From an uncultured Granulosicoccaceae bacterium (lineage in GTDB: Bacteria; Pseudomonadota; Gammaproteobacteria; Granulosicoccales; Granulosicoccaceae), in NCBI GenBank assembly GCA_937958675.1, contig CALGND010000160.1:1-37178 (forward strand): a stretch of DNA of 37,178 nt, given 5' to 3'. The position numbers were made by a program, and so were the translations under genes. The notes under the pieces are model-generated. The model ran no database searches. It had not been told where the DNA came from and worked only from the letters and a program-made list of their open reading frames with translations. Shown here piece by piece: positions 33,741 through 37,178 of the stretch; position 1 is the first letter of the stretch, and every line of letters starts with the position of its first letter.

Positions 33741-34784
33741 ATGAGCGAGCCAACAGCGCTACCAGTTAATACCTATTTTATCGAGGTCTCAGGTGCCGGA
33801 CTTCCTGAATGCGATGGTCTCTATGTGCCATCCACTGCTCCACCAACGGAGTCTGAATCAGGCACTGTCTCAAGCACCGGTTATTGGAACGGCAAGATGG
33901 CTTGGGACCGCGCTGATGGCAAAAGTGAGAGAAGCCCCGCTTTATCTTATTCAAACAGTTATAAGTCCTGGAGAATCTGCAGGCTCGATGGGCATCTAGC
34001 CTATGACGATACCTGCGACGATGATCTTCCACCTACAACACGAGAGTGGCACGTATACCACAAGGGCGTCGCACCTGCCCCTAAGATTGTGCTCCATCAT
34101 TACGATCCGAGAGAGCCTTGCCCCTCACCTAACGTTGTATTTGTTATCGGAGGGCCCGGCAGCGGCAAAGGCACCATGTGCGAAGTGGCCGAAGAACAAC
34201 TCGGTTGGGCGCATCTATCCACTGGCGATTTGCTGCGAGCAGAACTTGCCGCCAAAGGCCCCCAAGCAGCTACCATCGACGCATTTATTACTGCCGGAGA
34301 ACTCGTACCCAATGAAATCATGGTGACGTTACTTAAGGATGCGATGGAGAACCTGACTCGCACCACTGGTAATCGCAACTTTTTGCTGGACGGTTTTCCG
34401 CGCTCACTAAATAACATGGAAGCGTGGTATGAAATTTTTGGGCGTGAAGCAGAATTACCTACAATGCTTTACTTCGAATGCCCCTACGACGAACTTGAAA
34501 AGCGCATCCTTGGCAGAGCAAAATACTCAGGCCGTAGCGATGATAACGTCGAAAGTTTAAAGCTGCGCTTTGACACCTATAAAGAAGAAACACTACCAAC
34601 TGTAGAGCTATTCAAGCAGAGCAACAAGTGCATCGAGATAGACTCCAGTGATAAGCGTCACATCGTATACGAACGTGTTATTAAAGCCCTGTCTAACTAC
34701 ACAGATGCAAAGCATCTCGACAAACCACTATCAACTAAATCAGAAATGCTACTAGGCCTGCGGCCATTCCCACCTAAAAGCTAA
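33741..34784 (+). CDS. UMP-CMP-kinase-like nucleoside monophosphate kinase fused to a eukaryote-like N-terminal domain
   Basis: A 347-residue fusion. The C-terminal part (about 130-320) is a complete nucleoside monophosphate kinase: P-loop GGPGSGKGT (137-145), LSTGDLLRAE, LLDGFPRSLNNMEAW and the short LID GRAKYSGRSDDNVES, a pattern close to eukaryotic UMP-CMP kinases. The N-terminal ~115 residues carry FIEVSGAGLPECDGLYVP, WNGKMAWDR, LSYSNSYKSWRICRLDG and a closing PPTTREWHVYHKGVAPAP. I recognise these from memory as a small beta-rich domain found in many stramenopile, haptophyte and other protist proteins. Bacterial NMP kinases (Adk, Cmk) are normally single-domain, so this looks acquired or convergent. 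Nucleotide specificity is not certain. Confidence 0.8.
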   Translation: MSEPTALPVNTYFIEVSGAGLPECDGLYVPSTAPPTESESGTVSSTGYWNGKMAWDRADGKSERSPALSYSNSYKSWRICRLDGHLAYDDTCDDDLPPTTREWHVYHKGVAPAPKIVLHHYDPREPCPSPNVVFVIGGPGSGKGTMCEVAEEQLGWAHLSTGDLLRAELAAKGPQAATIDAFITAGELVPNEIMVTLLKDAMENLTRTTGNRNFLLDGFPRSLNNMEAWYEIFGREAELPTMLYFECPYDELEKRILGRAKYSGRSDDNVESLKLRFDTYKEETLPTVELFKQSNKCIEIDSSDKRHIVYERVIKALSNYTDAKHLDKPLSTKSEMLLGLRPFPPKS

Positions 34785-34819
34785 TTACAAATCAGAACAG
34801 AAAATCAAAGTAGCTCACT

Positions 34820-35695
34820 ATGTTTCTACTAGGCATTGTCGTATTCTTTTGGGGCCTATCTTGGTATGCAATAACTTTACAAGTTGGTGACATTCACCCC
34901 GTGGTATCAATAGCTTGGCGATTCGGCATTGCTGGCATTGTTTTATGCGCTTGGTTGCAAATGCGTCGAGAATTCCAACCACCGACACGTAGCCAAATAC
35001 CCTTGCTATGTTTATTGAGTGTCTGTTTATTCTGTGCCAACTTTATTAGTTTTTATTATGCGTCTGGGTACATCACTAGCGGTTTAGTTTCCATTGTATT
35101 TGCGGCAGCAGTTTTCATCACCGTGTTTAATCAATGGGTGTGGGCAGGAGTAAAACCGATGCCACGTACGCTAATAGGAGCAGCCTTTGGTTTCACTGGG
35201 ATTGCAACTTTATTCGCTCCATCGCTGTTCTCCACTGTTGCAGCTAATCAGCACAATACAGCAATCGGCTTATCTCTTTCAGTACTGGGCACCTGGTTTT
35301 TCTCAGTCGGAAATCTAGTATCCGCGGCATTATCAAAAGAAGCGCACACACCCAGTATGGTCGGCTGCGGGATGCTCATTGGCGCTGCCATTTGCACATT
35401 GGCCGCGTTGATAATTGGCGAATCTATGGCATTACCGATGGATGCTACTTATCTTGCCGCATTAGTGTATCTCGCTATTGGCGCTTCTGTCATCGCATTT
35501 GTGGCGTACCTTACTTTGGTTGCAAAAGCTGGCGCTGCGCAGGCAGGCTACGCCACCGTACTGTTCCCTATTGTAGCCTTAGCGATATCCACGTTCTTAG
35601 AAGGCTATCAGTGGACTCTTACGGCTATGATTGGGGTTGTACTTGCATCTGTCGGGGCGACTATCGTTTTCTATCGCCCAGCGACAGCTGCTTAA
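34820..35695 (+). CDS. EamA/DMT-superfamily transporter
   Basis: A 291-residue inner-membrane protein with about ten hydrophobic helices in two EamA repeats. Its opening FFWGLSWYAITLQVGDIHPVVSIAWRF and the later LGTWFFSVGNLVSA are typical of drug/metabolite transporters, which mostly export small metabolites. A proton or amino-acid efflux role cannot be told from sequence. It starts 35 bp after the kinase-fusion gene and may be co-transcribed with it. The start has no strong Shine-Dalgarno. Confidence 0.85.
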   Translation: MFLLGIVVFFWGLSWYAITLQVGDIHPVVSIAWRFGIAGIVLCAWLQMRREFQPPTRSQIPLLCLLSVCLFCANFISFYYASGYITSGLVSIVFAAAVFITVFNQWVWAGVKPMPRTLIGAAFGFTGIATLFAPSLFSTVAANQHNTAIGLSLSVLGTWFFSVGNLVSAALSKEAHTPSMVGCGMLIGAAICTLAALIIGESMALPMDATYLAALVYLAIGASVIAFVAYLTLVAKAGAAQAGYATVLFPIVALAISTFLEGYQWTLTAMIGVVLASVGATIVFYRPATAA

Positions 35696-35778
35696 AAAGT
35701 TACCGATATCTTACGCTTGCTTTGAGCCTTACATACCTCTGTGTTAAGTTGGTCAAACCCCTTATAGAGCGACTTCAT

Positions 35779-37178
35779 ATGAAACACCTCTACTTATTTT
35801 GCTTATTACTTCTTCCACCTACCTTATTTGCTGATTCGTTACAGCAAGACGGGACCGTTGTGGCTACGGTGCATATGGTTTCAGCAGCAAACCCTTTAGC
35901 TTCTCAAGCGGGCCTAGACGTACTTGAAGCTGGTGGCACAGCCATGGATGCCGCGGTGGCTGTTCAACTGATGTTAAATCTGGTTGAACCTGAGTCCTCT
36001 GGTATAGGCGGTGGAGCATTTTTACTTTTTTGGGATGCATCGGCAAAAAAACTAGTTACCTACGATGGTCGCGAAAAAGCGCCTAGCTCAGCTACACCCG
36101 AATATTTTTTTGGTGAAGACGGCGAACCAAAAAAATGGCCAGATGCTCGCACTGGTGGTTTATCAGTTGGTGTGCCAGGAACGCTTAAACTACTAGAGGT
36201 TGCTCATGAAGATCACGGACTTGCTGCTTGGAAGTCATTAGTTCAACCGGCCATCGATGCATCCGAAAACGGTTTCGTTGTTTCTGATAAATTGTCCAAA
36301 GCAATTGAAGCAGCTGGCGAACGAGGCTTAAAGACATTCGACACTACACGAGATTATTTTTATAACGACGACGGCTCACCCAGAAGCGCAGGCAGCATTT
36401 TAAAGAATACCGCTTTCGCCGATACTCTTAAGCTTATCGCTGAACAGGGATCGACACCGTTCTACCGAGGAACCATTGCGCAAGGTATTGTGGATGCTGT
36501 GAAAACAGAAACCAATACAGGCCAAGTCACTATGGAGGATATGGCTTCATACGAAGTTATCAAACGCGAACCTGTCTGCTTTGCTTATCGTGAATATGAC
36601 ATCTGCGGTATGGGCCCTCCAACCTCTGGCGGTTTAACCATGGGGCAAATTCTCACGATATTATCTAATCATGATATCCCTGCCATGAATGATAGTGTTG
36701 AAGCATGGCATTTATATATCGAAGCTGCCAAACTTGCTTATGCTGATCGCGGTATGTATATGGCCGATTCTGATTTTGTTGATATGCCAGAGGGCTTACT
36801 TAATCGTAAATACCTTGCTGAAAGAGCAGATCTCATTGACACAACAAAAGCTATGGCAAAAGCAAAAGCTGGAAACCCACCGTGGGATGAAGCACAACTT
36901 TTATCACCAGACACACAGATAGAACGCCCAGGCACATCTCACTTTGTTATCTCTGATCGTTACGGCAACCAAGTGTCAATGACGACCACTATCGAATCTG
37001 GGTTTGGCTCCCGTGTGATGAGTGGGGGTTTTTTGTTAAACAACGAGCTTACCGATTTCTCCTTCACTCCAGAGCGTGACGGTAAGCCTGTAGCGAACCG
37101 TGTTGAGGGAGGCAAGCGGCCTCGTTCCTCCATGTCACCTACTATCGTGATGAAAAACGATCAACCCTACCTACTCAC
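35779..37178 (+). CDS. ggt: Gamma-glutamyltransferase (partial, runs off the right edge)
   Basis: The first ~466 residues of a periplasmic gamma-glutamyltransferase, open to the end of the window. A signal peptide (MKHLYLFCLLLLPPTLFA, cleavage about 18) is followed by SAANPLASQAGLDVLEAGGTAMDAAVA and EPESSGIGGGAF, including the gamma-glutamyl-binding region DGREKAP. The autocatalytic cleavage site and catalytic threonine are in RPGTSHFVISD (T386), close to position 391 of E. coli GGT. The PRSSMSPTIV block is present; the C-terminal end of the small subunit is missing. The ATG at 35779 is supported by the signal peptide and a TAGAG upstream. It probably hydrolyses or transfers gamma-glutamyl groups of glutathione; I see no direct tie to the glutamylation operon 24 kb away. 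Confidence 0.92.
   Translation, partial: MKHLYLFCLLLLPPTLFADSLQQDGTVVATVHMVSAANPLASQAGLDVLEAGGTAMDAAVAVQLMLNLVEPESSGIGGGAFLLFWDASAKKLVTYDGREKAPSSATPEYFFGEDGEPKKWPDARTGGLSVGVPGTLKLLEVAHEDHGLAAWKSLVQPAIDASENGFVVSDKLSKAIEAAGERGLKTFDTTRDYFYNDDGSPRSAGSILKNTAFADTLKLIAEQGSTPFYRGTIAQGIVDAVKTETNTGQVTMEDMASYEVIKREPVCFAYREYDICGMGPPTSGGLTMGQILTILSNHDIPAMNDSVEAWHLYIEAAKLAYADRGMYMADSDFVDMPEGLLNRKYLAERADLIDTTKAMAKAKAGNPPWDEAQLLSPDTQIERPGTSHFVISDRYGNQVSMTTTIESGFGSRVMSGGFLLNNELTDFSFTPERDGKPVANRVEGGKRPRSSMSPTIVMKNDQPYLL

Noticed and set aside
35779-37178. Functional link between the ggt gene and the gamma-glutamylation operon
   Set aside because: It is 24 kb away, probably periplasmic, on the opposite strand and without the shared operator; GGT is common in proteobacteria for glutathione turnover.

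Overview
The window looks like chromosome from a gammaproteobacterium, probably marine and of moderate GC. The grounds are long (class II) IlvC with a divergent IlvY, ModF, CsrA, the SucC-SucD pair, and many carboxylate/amine catabolic genes. This placement is inference, because no rRNA or other strong phylogenetic marker is present. I saw no tRNA, rRNA, CRISPR array, transposase or phage gene.

Region 1 (1-12000) is an aromatic/amine catabolic block, almost all on the minus strand. It opens with the homoprotocatechuate (3,4-dihydroxyphenylacetate) meta-cleavage genes hpaD (cut by the window edge) and hpaE, and the divergent MarR-type regulator hpaR. hpaR converges on the last gene of a tight eight-gene minus-strand operon. 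In transcription order this operon reads: PuuC-like aldehyde dehydrogenase, TctB-, TctA- and TctC-like subunits of a tripartite tricarboxylate transporter, class I glutamine amidotransferase-like hydrolase, cytochrome P450, glutamine-synthetase-like ligase, class III aminotransferase. This parallels the Puu putrescine route (glutamylate, oxidise, dehydrogenate, deglutamylate, transaminate), with a P450 where PuuB would stand and an AtdA2-like hydrolase where PuuD would stand. The hpaE and operon promoters share a 27-bp element, 25/27 identical and dyad-symmetric, overlapping each -10. I infer that HpaR controls both, so the operon probably feeds an aromatic amine or amide into the homoprotocatechuate pathway. 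This is the most interesting system in the window.

Region 2 (12000-16816) is a second accessory cluster: a 29-codon remnant of a Tm-1-like ATP-binding protein, a second class III aminotransferase, a metallo-beta-lactamase-fold hydrolase, a D-lyxose-isomerase-like cupin, and a second P450 that lacks the usual I-helix threonine.

Region 3 (16858-26656) is mostly housekeeping: ilvC/ilvY (branched-chain amino acid synthesis), modF, a TauE/SafE permease, sucC-sucD (TCA cycle), a YugP-type zinc protease, a DUF2817/M14-like peptidase and a small lipoprotein.

Region 4 (26657-37178) holds signalling and mixed genes: a hybrid sensor kinase convergent with a FixJ-type response regulator, csrA with a hairpin/T-tract in its leader, an NmrA-like oxidoreductase, a fold-type I aminotransferase, a small membrane protein, a UMP-CMP-kinase-like enzyme fused to an N-terminal domain of eukaryotic (protist) appearance, an EamA transporter, and the first part of a periplasmic gamma-glutamyltransferase that runs off the right edge.
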